Part shown: positions 1-10,957 of the stretch, in pieces
Layout: the number at the start of each line of letters is the position of its first letter
Numbering within the stretch: the stretch's first letter is position 1
Assembly: GCF_035994185.1 (NCBI RefSeq)
Contig: NZ_CP108538.1
Coordinates: 4,007,501-4,071,500 of the forward strand
Length of the DNA stretch: 64,000 nucleotides
Source: Streptomyces sp. NBC_01217
Lineage (GTDB): Bacteria; Actinomycetota; Actinomycetes; Streptomycetales; Streptomycetaceae
Direction of reading: 5' to 3'
The notes under the pieces: model-generated
The model's database searches: none
What the model was told of the DNA's origin: nothing
The model's input: the letters and a program-made list of their open reading frames with translations, nothing else
Program-made: the position numbers and the translations under genes

Positions 1-107
1 GGACGCTGGGCGCGGATGAGCTGGCGCGGGCCACCGCCGTGTCGTTGCACGGCGGTGGCTTCGCGAAGGTGGTGCGCAGTGCGGAGCTGATCGAGGCCGC
101 GGGGTAG
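1..107 (+). CDS. C-terminal end of an unidentified protein (partial)
   Basis: The reading frame starting at base 3 stays open to a TAG at 105-107 and gives 34 residues that end in AELIEAAG. It has normal high-GC Streptomyces codon use, so it is probably the tail of a gene that starts left of the window. The visible tail is too short to assign a family. It runs toward proC, which lies on the opposite strand, so the two are convergent with only 23 bases between them. Confidence 0.6.
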   Translation, partial: TLGADELARATAVSLHGGGFAKVVRSAELIEAAG

Positions 108-130
108 GGCCGGACAAACGGGCGCGGCCG

Positions 131-940
131 TCAGCCGTTGCCGGAGGCGAGTTCGCGGCTGCGGTCGCGAGCGGCTTCGAGGGCGGCGATCAGGGCGGCT
201 CGTACGCCGTGGTTCTCCAGCTCGCGGATGGCGCTGATGGTGGTGCCGGCCGGGCTGGTGACGGCTTCGCGGAGCTTGACCGGGTGTTCGCCGCTGTCGC
301 GGAGCATCACGGCGGCTCCGATGGCGGCCTGGACGATCAGCTCGTGGGCCTGGGCGCGGGGCAGGCCGAGCAGGATGCCCGCGTCGGTCATCGCCTCGAC
401 GAGGAAGTAGAAGTACGCGGGGCCCGAGCCGGAGAGGGCGGTGGCCGCGTCCTGCTGGGACTCGGGGACGCGCAGGGTCTTGCCGACGCCGCCGAAGATC
501 GCCTCGGCGGCGGCGAGGTGCTCGGTGGTGGCGTGGCTGCCCGCGGAGATGACGGACATCCCCTCGTCGACGAGGACGGGGGTGTTCGGCATGACGCGTA
601 CGACCGGGGTGTTCGCGGTGAGGCGGTCCTCGATGAAGGCGGTCGTGATGCCTGCGGCGGCGCTGATGACCAGACGGTCGGCGGTGACGTGCTCGGCGAG
701 CTCGTCGAGCAGCCGGCCCATGTCCTGGGGCTTCACCGCGAGGATGAGGATGTCGGCGCGCTTGGCGGCCTCGGCGTTGGTGACGGTTTCGACGCCGTAT
801 CGGCTGTGGAGTTCCTCGGCACGCTCGGAGCGGCGGGTGGTGACCAGCAGGTTCGCCGGGCGCCAGCCTGCCCGGATCATGCCGCTGAGCAGGGCTTCGC
901 CGATCTTGCCGGTGCCGAGGACTGCGACTGTCTGGGTCAT
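131..940 (-). CDS. proC: Pyrroline-5-carboxylate reductase
   Basis: Catalyses the last step of proline synthesis, NAD(P)H reduction of pyrroline-5-carboxylate, in the cytoplasm. The 269-residue product starts MTQTVAVLGTGKIGEALL, a Rossmann GxGxxG dinucleotide site. It continues with AVKPQDM, RVMPNTP and the family signature around LSGSGPAYFYFLVEAM near residues 165-180. Length fits the family. An upstream in-frame start at 1033 exists. The ATG at 940 is preferred because a GGAGGGTGA ribosome site lies just upstream and because homology begins there. The upstream in-frame stretch covers a tandem repeat and has no similarity to ProC. Confidence 0.95.
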   Translation of the reverse strand: MTQTVAVLGTGKIGEALLSGMIRAGWRPANLLVTTRRSERAEELHSRYGVETVTNAEAAKRADILILAVKPQDMGRLLDELAEHVTADRLVISAAAGITTAFIEDRLTANTPVVRVMPNTPVLVDEGMSVISAGSHATTEHLAAAEAIFGGVGKTLRVPESQQDAATALSGSGPAYFYFLVEAMTDAGILLGLPRAQAHELIVQAAIGAAVMLRDSGEHPVKLREAVTSPAGTTISAIRELENHGVRAALIAALEAARDRSRELASGNG

Positions 941-963
941 GCGGTTCACCCTCCGGACGGTGC

Positions 964-1017
964 GGTGGTTCGCGGTTCTGGTGGTTCGCGGTTCTGGTGG
1001 TTCGCGGTTCTGGTGGT
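964..1017. repeat. 16-bp tandem repeat, three copies plus a partial
   Basis: Three identical copies of GGTGGTTCGCGGTTCT lie head to tail at 964-979, 980-995 and 996-1011, followed by the first six bases of a fourth. The array is in the 108-base gap between the proC start and the end of the ABC permease gene. It is likely a slippage-prone minisatellite. It lies upstream of the proC ribosome site and could sit in its promoter or leader. Confidence 0.85.
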
Positions 1018-1048
1018 ACGTCGTCGTCGCCATCCTCGCACCGTGGCC

Positions 1049-1894
1049 TCAGGCGGTGCGGCGGCGGAGCGTGGCGGCGCCGAGGGTGAGGACGAGGAGT
1101 GCGCAGCCCGCGACGATCAGGACGTCCCGGATGAAGTCGCCGGTGACGTCGGTGTGGTGGAGGACCTCGTTCATGCCGTCGACCGCGTACGACATGGGCA
1201 GGACGTTCGAGACCGCTTCGAGGGCGGGTGCCATCCGGTCGCGCGCGATGAACAGGCCGCAGAGCAGGAGCTGCGGGAAGATCACGGCCGGCATGAACTG
1301 GACGGCCTGGAACTCGGACGCGGCGAAGGCGGAGACGAAGAGGCCCAGTGCCGTGCCGAGCAGGGCGTCGAGCAGGGCGACCAGGAGCAGCAGCCACGGG
1401 GAGCCGGTGACGTCCAGTCCGAGTGCCCAGACCGAGAGCGCGGTGGCCAGGAGGGACTGGACGATCGCGACGGCGCCGAAGGCGAGGGCGTAGCCGCCGA
1501 TCAGGTCGCCCTTGCCGAGCGGCATGGCGAGGAGGCGTTCGAGGGTGCCCGAGGTGCGTTCGCGCAGGGTGGCGATCGAGGTCACCAGGAACATCGTGAT
1601 CAGCGGAAAGATGCCGAGGAGCGAGGCGCCGATGGCGTCGAAGGTGCGGGGGCTGCCGTCGAACACGTACCGGAGCAGCGTGATCATCACGACCGGGATC
1701 AGGAGGAGCAGCGCGACGGTGCGGGGGTCGTGGGTCAGTTGGCGCAGGACGCGTGCGGCGGTGGCGAGCGTGCGGGCGGGGCTGAGGGGTGGCGCGGCGG
1801 GGTGGGGGTGGTGCTGGGTGCGGACCCGGGGTGAGGGCTGCGGGGTGGGGTTCGGGGCGGGCTGAGGGGTCGGCTGCGGGGTCCTGGTGCTCAT
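1049..1894 (-). CDS. ABC-2 type transporter permease
   Basis: A 281-residue membrane subunit of a drug- or polymer-export ABC system. The first 40 residues are Pro/Gln/Thr-rich and cytosolic. About six hydrophobic segments follow, including VALLLLIPVVMITLLRYVF, LGIFPLITMFLVTSIATL and LIVAGCALLVLTLGAATL, plus the RERTSGTLERLLAMPL loop typical of ABC-2 permeases. Its ATG overlaps the stop of the upstream ATPase gene (ATGA), so the two are translationally coupled. Substrate is not predictable from sequence. Confidence 0.88.
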   Translation of the reverse strand: MSTRTPQPTPQPAPNPTPQPSPRVRTQHHPHPAAPPLSPARTLATAARVLRQLTHDPRTVALLLLIPVVMITLLRYVFDGSPRTFDAIGASLLGIFPLITMFLVTSIATLRERTSGTLERLLAMPLGKGDLIGGYALAFGAVAIVQSLLATALSVWALGLDVTGSPWLLLLVALLDALLGTALGLFVSAFAASEFQAVQFMPAVIFPQLLLCGLFIARDRMAPALEAVSNVLPMSYAVDGMNEVLHHTDVTGDFIRDVLIVAGCALLVLTLGAATLRRRTA

Positions 1895-2658
1895 CGGGCG
1901 GTCTCCTGACGGGTGGCGGCTTCGTCGACCAGGTGGAGGAACGCCTCTTCGACGGTGGCGGTGCGGGCGGCGGTGCGCAGTGCCTCGGGGGTGTCGTCGG
2001 CGAGGATCCGGCCCTCGCGCATGAGGAGCAGCCGGTGGCAGCGCTCGGCCTCGTCCATGACGTGGGAGGAGACGAGGAGTGTGGTGCCGCGGTCGGCGGC
2101 GAGGGCGTGGAAGAGGTTCCACAGGTCGCGGCGCAGCACCGGGTCCAGGCCGACGGTCGGTTCGTCGAGGACCAGAAGTTCGGGGGTGCCGAGCAATGCC
2201 ACGGCGAGGGAGACCCGGGTGAGCTGGCCGCCGGAGAGGGTGCCGGCGAGGGCGTCGGCGTGGCTGGTCAGGTCGACCTCGGCGATCGCGCGGGTGACGG
2301 CGGCGCGGCGGGCGTCCCGGTGCCGGCGGCCCGGCTGGAGGACCGCCGCGAAGTAGTCGAGGTTCTGCCGGACGGTCAGGTCGGTGTAGACGGACGGGGC
2401 CTGGGTGACGTACCCGATGCGCGGGCGGAGGGCGGGGTGGCCCGCGGGGCTGCCGAGCACGTCGAGGGTGCCGGTGACCTTGGCCTGGGTGCCCACGACA
2501 GCACGCATCAGGGTGGATTTGCCGCAGCCGGAGGGGCCGAGGAGGCCGGTGATCCTGCCGGGTTCGACGGTGAAGTCGAGGTCGCGGAGGACGGTGCGGT
2601 TGCCTCGTACGACGGTGAGGCCGCGGGCCTCGATGGCGACGCCCGAAGAATTCATCAT
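1891..2658 (-). CDS. ABC transporter ATP-binding protein
   Basis: A 255-residue nucleotide-binding subunit that partners the downstream permease. Walker A is GPSGCGKST (about residues 41-49), the signature is LSGGQ, Walker B is LLVLDEPTVGLDP and the switch histidine follows in LLVSSHVMDEAERC. Two consecutive ATG codons (2658, 2655) could start it. No clear ribosome site is visible; instead a 20-bp inverted repeat covers the start, so a leaderless, repressor-controlled transcript is possible. The DrrA/CcmA-like layout suggests drug export, which is an inference. Confidence 0.9.
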   Translation of the reverse strand: MMNSSGVAIEARGLTVVRGNRTVLRDLDFTVEPGRITGLLGPSGCGKSTLMRAVVGTQAKVTGTLDVLGSPAGHPALRPRIGYVTQAPSVYTDLTVRQNLDYFAAVLQPGRRHRDARRAAVTRAIAEVDLTSHADALAGTLSGGQLTRVSLAVALLGTPELLVLDEPTVGLDPVLRRDLWNLFHALAADRGTTLLVSSHVMDEAERCHRLLLMREGRILADDTPEALRTAARTATVEEAFLHLVDEAATRQETAR

Positions 2659-2668
2659 GTGATGAATT
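2649..2668. promoter_or_regulatory. Perfect inverted repeat over the ABC exporter start
   Basis: The sequence aattcatca-tg-tgatgaatt has two perfect 9-base arms around a 2-base centre and includes both candidate start codons of the ATPase gene. Its AT content stands out from the flanking DNA. Size and symmetry fit a dimeric repressor operator (TetR, MarR or GntR type). No obvious cognate regulator gene is adjacent. Confidence 0.55.
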
Positions 2669-2890
2669 TTGATCCCGGCGGTGTCGGTCCGTCAAGAGGG
2701 CGTGAGCGGGCGGGGGCGTGAACGGAGCGGGGCATTCCACCTCATTGCGCTTCCGCGGCCTCCGGCCGGTTCCCGGATCCGGGCCGGGTATTCAACTCCC
2801 GTAAAGGACAATGAATTTCACCGTCCCTCGGTACTCATGCATCTCCCTGTCCATGACGTGTCCGCCAGTCAGTCGACGGAGGTGCTTCCC

Positions 2891-3208
2891 GTGCGTGGTT
2901 TTCCTGACTGCCCGAGCTTTCGACCCTTTCCGTTGTCGCGTGCCGACTTCGCCTCTTCGCGCGTCGTCTTCCTGGTCGCCCTGCCGCTGTGTGTGGGTGC
3001 GGCCGCCGCCTCCGGGGCGCTGCTTGTACTCACGCTGTGGCCGAAGTGGCGGCGGGCGGCCTGCTGGTGCATGCGGGCTTCAGGCTCGTTCCCCTACGGG
3101 CGTCGGTGCCGCTGTGGCGGGAGCATCGCGGGGAGGCGATGGTGCTGGCGGTGACGGTGACGGCCGGGACGATCGTGGCGACGAGCGCGAGGCGCTTCGG
3201 CCTGCGGG
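2891..3208 (+). pseudogene. Possible frameshifted small membrane protein
   Basis: This covers most of the 550-base gap between the ABC ATPase start and the methyltransferase end. A GTG at 2891 has GGAGG eight bases upstream (2878-2882). It opens a frame that encodes SRADFASSRVVFLVALPLCV and continues hydrophobically to about 3040. Past that point the frame degenerates into Arg/Cys-rich protein. The next frame instead becomes sensible (EVAAGGLLVHAGFRL, then AMVLAVTVTAGTIVATSA) and runs into the 3' end of the convergent methyltransferase. The simplest reading is a two-helix membrane protein broken by an indel near 3030-3045. A sequencing error or chance open frames are alternatives. Confidence 0.3.
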
Positions 3209-4027
3209 TCAGGAGTCCGGTGCGGACGGGGACGGGGGTGAGCCCGGGCGGATCGCCACGCTCAGGTCGACCACGTAGCTCTCCTCGACCGTGCCGTCCG
3301 AGAACAGCTCCGCGAGCCGGTCGCGCTCCTCGGTGAGGAATCGGTAGGTGGGTTCTTCAGCCCGGACCAGGAAGGCGGAGTGGCTGCCGAGGTTGGCGAG
3401 GTGGGTGTCGAGGGACACCCGTCGGGTCCAGGGCACGGTGCGGTGTACGAAGTCGAGCTCGGACGGCAGGTCGCGGGAGTGTACGGACGAGCCGTGGGCG
3501 CTGTCGCCCGCGCCGAGGAAACGGCGGAGGCGGGCGTCCTGCTCGGCGATCCAGGGGACGGCGTGATCGGAGACGTTCCACCAGAGGGCGAGTGCGCCGC
3601 CGGGGCGCAGGACCCGCAGGGCCTCGGGGGTGGCGCGGCTCGGGTCGGTCCAGTGCCAGGACTGGGCGTACGTGATCAGGTCGGCCGACGCGGTGGCGAG
3701 GGGGAGGCGGTTGCCGTCGCCGCGCACGATCGCCACGTACGGGAGTGCGCGGTGCAGCTCTTCCGCCATGCCGGGGCCCGGTTCCACCGCCGTCACCCGG
3801 GCGCCCCGGTCGTGGAGGAGCCGGGTGGAGATACCCGTGCCCGCACCGACGTCGACCGTGCGGGCGCCACGCAGGGGCCGGCCGGCCAGCTCCTCGACGG
3901 CGTCGAAGAGAACGGGCGGGTAGCCGGGGCGGGCTGCGGCGTACTGAGCTGCTGCGCGATCGAAGGAGAGCGCGCGGGGGGAGGCGACAGGAGGGCGAGA
4001 GCCGGGGCCAGGGGCGGAAGAAGGCAT
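3209..4027 (-). CDS. Class I SAM-dependent methyltransferase
   Basis: A 272-residue cytosolic methyltransferase. Motif I is VDVGAGTGISTRLLHDRG (about residues 58-75), followed by VEPGPGM for ribose binding, a GDGNRLPLATASAD segment and the LRPGGALALWW post-motif. This is the UbiE/Methyltransf_11 pattern. Substrate is unknown; proteins of this type are often annotated as trans-aconitate or generic methyltransferases. The N-terminal 20 residues are Pro/Ser-rich and may be dispensable. A tandem repeat lies directly upstream of its start. Confidence 0.85.
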   Translation of the reverse strand: MPSSAPGPGSRPPVASPRALSFDRAAAQYAAARPGYPPVLFDAVEELAGRPLRGARTVDVGAGTGISTRLLHDRGARVTAVEPGPGMAEELHRALPYVAIVRGDGNRLPLATASADLITYAQSWHWTDPSRATPEALRVLRPGGALALWWNVSDHAVPWIAEQDARLRRFLGAGDSAHGSSVHSRDLPSELDFVHRTVPWTRRVSLDTHLANLGSHSAFLVRAEEPTYRFLTEERDRLAELFSDGTVEESYVVDLSVAIRPGSPPSPSAPDS

Positions 4028-4044
4028 GGGGCCATGATGGCCGG

Positions 4045-4116
4045 TGCGGGGGGCTTGTGCCGGTGCAGGGGGCTTGGCCGGTACGGGGGGCTTGGCCGGT
4101 ACGGGGGGCTTGGCCG
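4045..4116. repeat. 18-bp tandem repeat array
   Basis: Units of GTACGGGGGGCTTGGCCG occur perfectly at 4081-4098 and 4099-4116. A one-substitution copy with one fewer G is at 4063-4080, and a more diverged copy lies upstream. The array is in the 136-base gap before the methyltransferase start. It would translate as GTGGLA repeats, but no gene context supports coding. Confidence 0.8.
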
Positions 4117-4163
4117 GTCGTTGTTGGCGCAGGCCGCAGGAGTTGGCCCGCGGACGCGTGCGG

Positions 4164-4718
4164 CTACTTGCGCTTGGGGCGCTTGCTCCTGGTCGATTTA
4201 CGGGCGGCCGGGTTTCCGGTGCGGGCCGAGCGGCGCTTTGCGTAGCGGGCCTGGGCCGTCTCGTACTCCGTGCGGCGCAGTTGCTCGCCCGGCGCCTCCT
4301 TGAACGTACGGAGGAAATACGCGATCAACGAGCCCACGAAGCCGATCGTCTTGAGCCCGCGCAGATTGGCCTCGCGCGCCGGATCGGCCGGGCGGCGGCT
4401 GAACCCCTCCCAGGTCTTGCGGAAGGCGATGGCGCTGCAGACGGCGAACATCAGGACGACCAGGATGCCGACGAGATCGCCGACGTCGGCGATCTGCAGT
4501 CCCTGGAAGGCGAAGCGGAGTACGAAGCAGGCGGCGACCGCGGCGACGAGGGAGCCGACCGCCGCCCCGACGCGTCGCAGCCCGTAGCCCCCGTCGTGGT
4601 CGACCCAGGTCGTACCGAAGAAGAGCAGGGGCTCGGGCTGCGGGCCGGGCGTGGTGGAGCCGGGCGTACTGCTGCCGGGCGTGGGGTCGGCGCCGGGGGC
4701 TTCGCTGTTCTCGCTCAC
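4164..4718 (-). CDS. Conserved actinobacterial membrane protein, unknown function
   Basis: A 184-residue protein. The N-terminus (1-30) is Pro/Thr/Ser-rich and followed by LLFFGTTWVDHDGGYGLRRV. Two hydrophobic helices come next (about GAAVGSLVAAVAACFVLRFA and VGILVVLMFAVCSAIAF), then TIGFVGSLIAYFLRTF as a weaker third. A strongly basic tail ends SKRPKRK. The charge distribution predicts a cytosolic C-terminus. I do not recognise a functional family. It is followed at distance by the methyltransferase on the same strand. Confidence 0.75.
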   Translation of the reverse strand: MSENSEAPGADPTPGSSTPGSTTPGPQPEPLLFFGTTWVDHDGGYGLRRVGAAVGSLVAAVAACFVLRFAFQGLQIADVGDLVGILVVLMFAVCSAIAFRKTWEGFSRRPADPAREANLRGLKTIGFVGSLIAYFLRTFKEAPGEQLRRTEYETAQARYAKRRSARTGNPAARKSTRSKRPKRK

Positions 4719-4770
4719 GAGGTCGATTATCCCCGGGCGCCCGCGGCCCCGGGGACCGGCGCCGTACCGG

Positions 4771-5088
4771 TCAGTCGCAGCGCGGGGCGATGTAGCCGTC
4801 GCTGCCCGTGTGGACGTAGGCGTCCGACACGAACTGGCCGTTGGCGATGTTGTCCCAGAGGTTCGAGGTGCCGTACGGGCCGGTGACCCACTCCCCGGGC
4901 TTCTGGCAGTAGACCGGAACCTTCATTCCGTACGGCAGCGTCCTGACGATGCCGTACTGGGTGCCCGGCCCCCTGCGGACGTTGACGCGGTAGCCGGGCG
5001 CGATGGGGTACCTGGTGACGTCGTCGGTGGCGGCGGCTTCGAAGGTGCCGTCAGCGGCTTCGGTGGTGCTGTCGGTGTGCTCTTCCAT
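4771..5088 (-). CDS. Small SH3-like domain protein
   Basis: A 105-residue protein. After an acidic Ala/Thr-rich N-terminus comes a bacterial SH3 (SH3b) domain, seen in YRVNVRRGPGTQYGIVRTL, GMKVPVYCQKPGEWVTGPYG and FVSDAYVHTGSDG. Two cysteines (in VYCQK and the terminal APRCD) could form a disulfide, which suggests an exported or surface form, but no classical signal peptide is visible. The ATG at 5088 is chosen over an upstream in-frame start at 5202 because a purine-rich site precedes it and the extension looks non-coding. It is divergent from the membrane kinase gene, and SH3b modules commonly bind cell-wall peptides. Confidence 0.75.
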   Translation of the reverse strand: MEEHTDSTTEAADGTFEAAATDDVTRYPIAPGYRVNVRRGPGTQYGIVRTLPYGMKVPVYCQKPGEWVTGPYGTSNLWDNIANGQFVSDAYVHTGSDGYIAPRCD

Positions 5089-5215
5089 GGCCCGTGGGCC
5101 CTCCCCCGTCGAGACGATGTGTACGACGCGCAGGTTACAAGCCACGTCCGAATCGCACGCACCATCGACTAGGCTCCGTGCGTCGCGCTTGCGCACGAAC
5201 ACACGGGGGTGGGCG

Positions 5216-7426
<2,211 letters not shown>

Positions 7427-7465
7427 GAGCGGGGTCCTTCCTGGGTTCTTGCGTCCCGAGTCGGT

Positions 7466-9316
7466 TCAGCCGAGCTTGGAGACGTCCCGCACCGCGCCCC
7501 GGTCCGCGCTCGTCGCCATCGCCGCGTACGCGCGCAGCGCCGCGCTGACCTTGCGGTCGCGGTTCTTCGGCGCGTACACGCCGTTCAGCGCCTCGCGGCG
7601 GGTGGTCAGCTCGGCCTCGGGGACGAGCAGCTCGATCGAACGGTTCGGGATGTCGATCCTGATCCGGTCGCCGTCCTCGACCAGCGCGATCGCGCCGCCC
7701 GCCGCGGCCTCCGGCGACGCGTGGCCGATGGACAGGCCCGACGTACCGCCGGAGAAGCGGCCGTCGGTCACCAGGGCGCAGCTCTTGCCGAGACCGCGGC
7801 CCTTGAGGAAGGACGTGGGGTAGAGCATCTCCTGCATGCCGGGGCCGCCGCGCGGGCCCTCGTAACGGATGACGACGACGTCGCCCTCCTTGATCTCCTT
7901 GCGGAGGATCTTGTCGACGGCCTCGTCCTGCGACTCGCAGACGACCGCCGGGCCCTCGAAGGTCCAGATCGACTCGTCGACGCCCGCCGTCTTCACGACG
8001 CAGCCGTCCTCGGCGAGGTTCCCCTTGAGGACCGCGAGGCCGCCGTCCTTGGAGTACGCGTGCGCCATGTCGCGGATGCAGCCGCCCGCCGCGTCCAGGT
8101 CGAGGGTCTCCCAGCGCTCGGACTGCGAGAAGGCGGTCGCGGAACGGACGCATCCGGGGGCCGCGTGCCACAGCTCGACGGCCTCGGGGGACGGGGAGCC
8201 GCCGCGGATGTCCCAGTTCTTCAGCCACTCGGCGAGGGAGTCGGTGTGCACCGAGTGCACGTCCTCGTTGAGCAAGCCGCCGCGGTGCAGCTCGCCGAGG
8301 ATGGCGGGGATGCCGCCGGCCCGGTGCACGTCCTCCATGTAGTACGTGCCGCCGGGGGCCACGTTGGGCGCGACCTTCGACAGGCAGGGGACGCGGCGCG
8401 AGACCTCGTTGATGTCGTCGAGGTCGTACGCCAGCTCGGCCTCCTGGGCGGCGGCGAGCAGGTGCAGGATCGTGTTGGTCGAGCCGCCCATGGCGATGTC
8501 GAGCGCCATGGCGTTGTCGAACGCGGCGCGGGTGCCGATGGAGCGGGGCAGGACCGTCGCGTCGTCCTGCTCGTAGTAGCGCTTGGTGATCTCGACGACC
8601 GTACGGCCTGCCTCCTCGTACAGCGCCTTGCGGGCGGTGTGCGTGGCGAGAACGGAGCCGTTGCCGGGGAGGGAGAGACCGAGGACCTCGGTCAGACAGT
8701 TCATCGAGTTGGCGGTGAACATGCCGGAACAGCTGCCGCACGTGGGGCAGGCGTTCTCCTCGATACGCAGGATGTCCTCGTCCGAGACGTTCTCGTTGAC
8801 GGCGTCGCTGATCGCGTTGATCAGGTCGAGTTTGCGCACCGTGCCGTCGACGAGGGTGGCCTGGCCGGCCTCCATCGGACCGCCGGAGACGAAGACCGTC
8901 GGGATGTTGAGGCGCATCGCGGCCATCAGCATGCCGGGGGTGATCTTGTCGCAGTTGGAGATGCAGATCAGCGCGTCCGCGCAGTGCGCCTCGACCATGT
9001 ACTCGACGGAGTCGGCGATCAGGTCGCGGGAGGGGAGGCTGAACAGCATCCCGGCGTGGCCCATCGCGATGCCGTCGTCGACGGCGATGGTGTTGAACTC
9101 GCGCGGGACGGCGCCTGCGGCCTTGATGGCGTCGGAGACGATCCGGCCGACGGGCGCGAGGTGGGTGTGGCCCGGGACGAACTCGGTGAAGGAGTTGGCG
9201 ACCGCGATGATCGGCTTGCCGATGTCCTCGCTCGCTACGCCCGAGGCCCGCATAAGGGCGCGGGCGCCCGCCATGTTGCGGCCGTGGGTGACAGTGCGGG
9301 ACCTCAGCTGGGGCAT
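7466..9316 (-). CDS. ilvD: Dihydroxy-acid dehydratase
   Basis: An Fe-S and Mg-dependent enzyme of isoleucine, valine and pantothenate precursor synthesis. It dehydrates 2,3-dihydroxy-acids to 2-keto acids. The 616-residue length equals that of the long enterobacterial-type IlvD. Cluster and active-site segments are visible: [33 protein letters not shown] and [14 protein letters not shown]. The start at [12 protein letters not shown] is preferred over 9373, because the extra 19 residues are not family-like. It is a stand-alone gene between the kinase and a TetR regulator. Confidence 0.96.
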   Translation of the reverse strand: MPQLRSRTVTHGRNMAGARALMRASGVASEDIGKPIIAVANSFTEFVPGHTHLAPVGRIVSDAIKAAGAVPREFNTIAVDDGIAMGHAGMLFSLPSRDLIADSVEYMVEAHCADALICISNCDKITPGMLMAAMRLNIPTVFVSGGPMEAGQATLVDGTVRKLDLINAISDAVNENVSDEDILRIEENACPTCGSCSGMFTANSMNCLTEVLGLSLPGNGSVLATHTARKALYEEAGRTVVEITKRYYEQDDATVLPRSIGTRAAFDNAMALDIAMGGSTNTILHLLAAAQEAELAYDLDDINEVSRRVPCLSKVAPNVAPGGTYYMEDVHRAGGIPAILGELHRGGLLNEDVHSVHTDSLAEWLKNWDIRGGSPSPEAVELWHAAPGCVRSATAFSQSERWETLDLDAAGGCIRDMAHAYSKDGGLAVLKGNLAEDGCVVKTAGVDESIWTFEGPAVVCESQDEAVDKILRKEIKEGDVVVIRYEGPRGGPGMQEMLYPTSFLKGRGLGKSCALVTDGRFSGGTSGLSIGHASPEAAAGGAIALVEDGDRIRIDIPNRSIELLVPEAELTTRREALNGVYAPKNRDRKVSAALRAYAAMATSADRGAVRDVSKLG

Positions 9317-9473
9317 CGTCTCTCGCTCCTTCGACATCAAAGACTGTCTCCGAGCGTACGCCTCCGGCTCCAAGATCTGGACACTGTGTCCGGTATGCGG
9401 GATCGGGTGATCGGTGGGTGGGCGGGAGGTGCCGGGTGCGGTGGGATTCGGCGGGGGCCGGGAGCGACCCCGT

Positions 9474-9492
9474 TCCTCAAACGCCGGAGGGG
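9474..9492 (-). repeat. Dispersed 19-bp Streptomyces repeat supplying a stop codon (copy 1)
   Basis: Read on the minus strand this is CCCCTCCGGCGTTTGAGGA. It differs at one base from the plus-strand element at 49077-49095. In both places the TGA inside the element is the stop codon of the gene, and the preceding residues are PSGV or PSGD. This family is common at Streptomyces gene ends (from general knowledge). Confidence 0.75.
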
Positions 9493-10133
9493 TTGGGGAT
9501 GTCGGGTTCCGTCAGGTAGCGCTGCAGTGTCGGTGCGACCATTTCGATGATCTTCTCGGGGGGCGCCGAAGCCAGCGGCTCCGCCTGGATGACGTAGCGC
9601 AGCATCACGATGCCCAGCATCTGCGAGGCGGCCAGTTCCGCGCGGAACGTCGCGTCCGGTACGTCCAGTGCCTCGGCGACGCGTTCCAGGAGGCGGCGCA
9701 GGACGAAGCCGCGCAGGACCTTCGCCGCTGCCTCGTGCGTCAGCGCGGAGCGCATGATCGCCAGCAGGGGGGCCCTGGTCGCCGGGTTCTCCCATACGGC
9801 GATGAAGTAGCGGGCCAGGCGCTCCCCCAGGCCGTCCGTGTCGCTGCCGAGGATGGACGGGATCACCAGGGCCGGTTCGAAGGAGAGCTCGATGGCGGCC
9901 GCGAAGACCTCGTCCTTCGTACCGAAGTAGTGGTGGACGAGGGCGGAGTCGACGCCTGCCGCCTTGGCGATGCCCCGGATCGACGTCTTGTCGTAGCCGC
10001 GCTCCGCGAATTCGGTGCGGGCCGCCTCCAGGATGCGGGTGCGGGCGTCGGGGCCGGTGGTCTCGGTCTTGCGGGAGGGACGACCGCGGCGCTTGGGGGC
10101 GGGGCCCGTGGGATCGGTGGGGCCACCGGTCAT
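9477..10133 (-). CDS. TetR family transcriptional regulator
   Basis: A 218-residue regulator. An Arg/Lys-rich N-terminus ([11 protein letters not shown]) precedes the helix-turn-helix ([20 protein letters not shown] then [20 protein letters not shown], about residues 30-80). The C-terminal ligand domain resembles TetR_C_17-type regulators ([17 protein letters not shown]). Its ATG overlaps the stop of the sugar-isomerase gene (ATGA), so the two are cotranslated, and the effector may relate to that enzyme's pathway (inference). The final residues NPSGV and the TGA stop are contributed by a dispersed repeat. Confidence 0.9.
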   Translation of the reverse strand: MTGGPTDPTGPAPKRRGRPSRKTETTGPDARTRILEAARTEFAERGYDKTSIRGIAKAAGVDSALVHHYFGTKDEVFAAAIELSFEPALVIPSILGSDTDGLGERLARYFIAVWENPATRAPLLAIMRSALTHEAAAKVLRGFVLRRLLERVAEALDVPDATFRAELAASQMLGIVMLRYVIQAEPLASAPPEKIIEMVAPTLQRYLTEPDIPNPSGV

Positions 10134-10957
10134 GGGCGCGGCGCCTCGGCCGAGGACGACGCCAGGTGGAGGCGGGTGAAGGCCAGCGCCTCCGCCAGGT
10201 CGGCCTCGCGTTCGGCGGTGGACATGGCGCGGCGGGTGTTGACCTCGATGACGACATGGCCGTCGAAGCCGGTACGGGCCAGCTGCTCCAGGAGTTCGGC
10301 GCAGGGCTGGTCGCCGCGGCCGGGCACCAGGTGCTCGTCCTTGTTGGAGCCCTTGCCGTCGGCGAGATGGATGTGGGCGAGCCGGTCGCCCATCCTGCCG
10401 ACCATCGCCATGCTGTCCGTACGGGCCGTCGCGGTGTGCGAGAGGTCCACGGTGAAGTGGCGGTAGTCGTCGCTGGTGACGTCCCAGTCGGGGGCGTACG
10501 CGAGCATCTCGCGGTCCCGGTAGCGCCAGGGATACATGTTCTCGACGGCGAACTTCACATCGGTCTCGTCCGCCATGCGCCAGATCCCGGTGACGAAGTC
10601 GCGCGCGTAGTTGCGCTGCCAACGAAACGGCGGGTGGACGACGACGGTCGTCGCACCGAGCTTCTCCGCGGCGGCACGGGCCCGCTGGAGCTTCACCCAC
10701 GGATCGGTCGACCAGACGCGCTGCGTGATCAGCAGGCAGGGTGCGTGGACGGCCAGGATCGGCACCTGGTGGTAGTCCGAGAGCCGTCGCAGCGCCTCGA
10801 TGTCCTGGCTGACGGGGTCGGTCCACACCATGACCTCGACACCGTCGTAACCAAGACGCGCGGCGATCTCGAAGGCCGTCGCCGTCGACTCCGGGTAGAC
10901 GGAAGCCGTCGACAGGGCGACCTTCGCATCCGGGATGCGCACCACTGGTTCTGCCAC
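10130..10957 (-). CDS. Sugar phosphate isomerase/epimerase-type TIM barrel
   Basis: A 275-residue AP-endonuclease-2-like TIM barrel (xylose-isomerase-like). Visible strands and metal ligands are [58 protein letters not shown] and HVVIEVNTR. The Glu, Asp, His and Glu ligands are all present. The substrate is unknown. The start is uncertain. GTG 10957 (giving [15 protein letters not shown]) is chosen because sequence upstream of it is not barrel-like; another GTG at 10987 adds ten residues. It sits downstream of the Ppx/GppA gene and is coupled to the TetR gene. Confidence 0.85.
   Translation of the reverse strand: MAEPVVRIPDAKVALSTASVYPESTATAFEIAARLGYDGVEVMVWTDPVSQDIEALRRLSDYHQVPILAVHAPCLLITQRVWSTDPWVKLQRARAAAEKLGATTVVVHPPFRWQRNYARDFVTGIWRMADETDVKFAVENMYPWRYRDREMLAYAPDWDVTSDDYRHFTVDLSHTATARTDSMAMVGRMGDRLAHIHLADGKGSNKDEHLVPGRGDQPCAELLEQLARTGFDGHVVIEVNTRRAMSTAEREADLAEALAFTRLHLASSSAEAPRP

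Noticed and set aside
209..1834. A 541-residue plus-strand open frame across proC and the ABC permease
   Set aside because: It is antisense to two clear genes and its product is Gly/Asp/Glu-rich with no family resemblance, typical of high-GC shadow frames.
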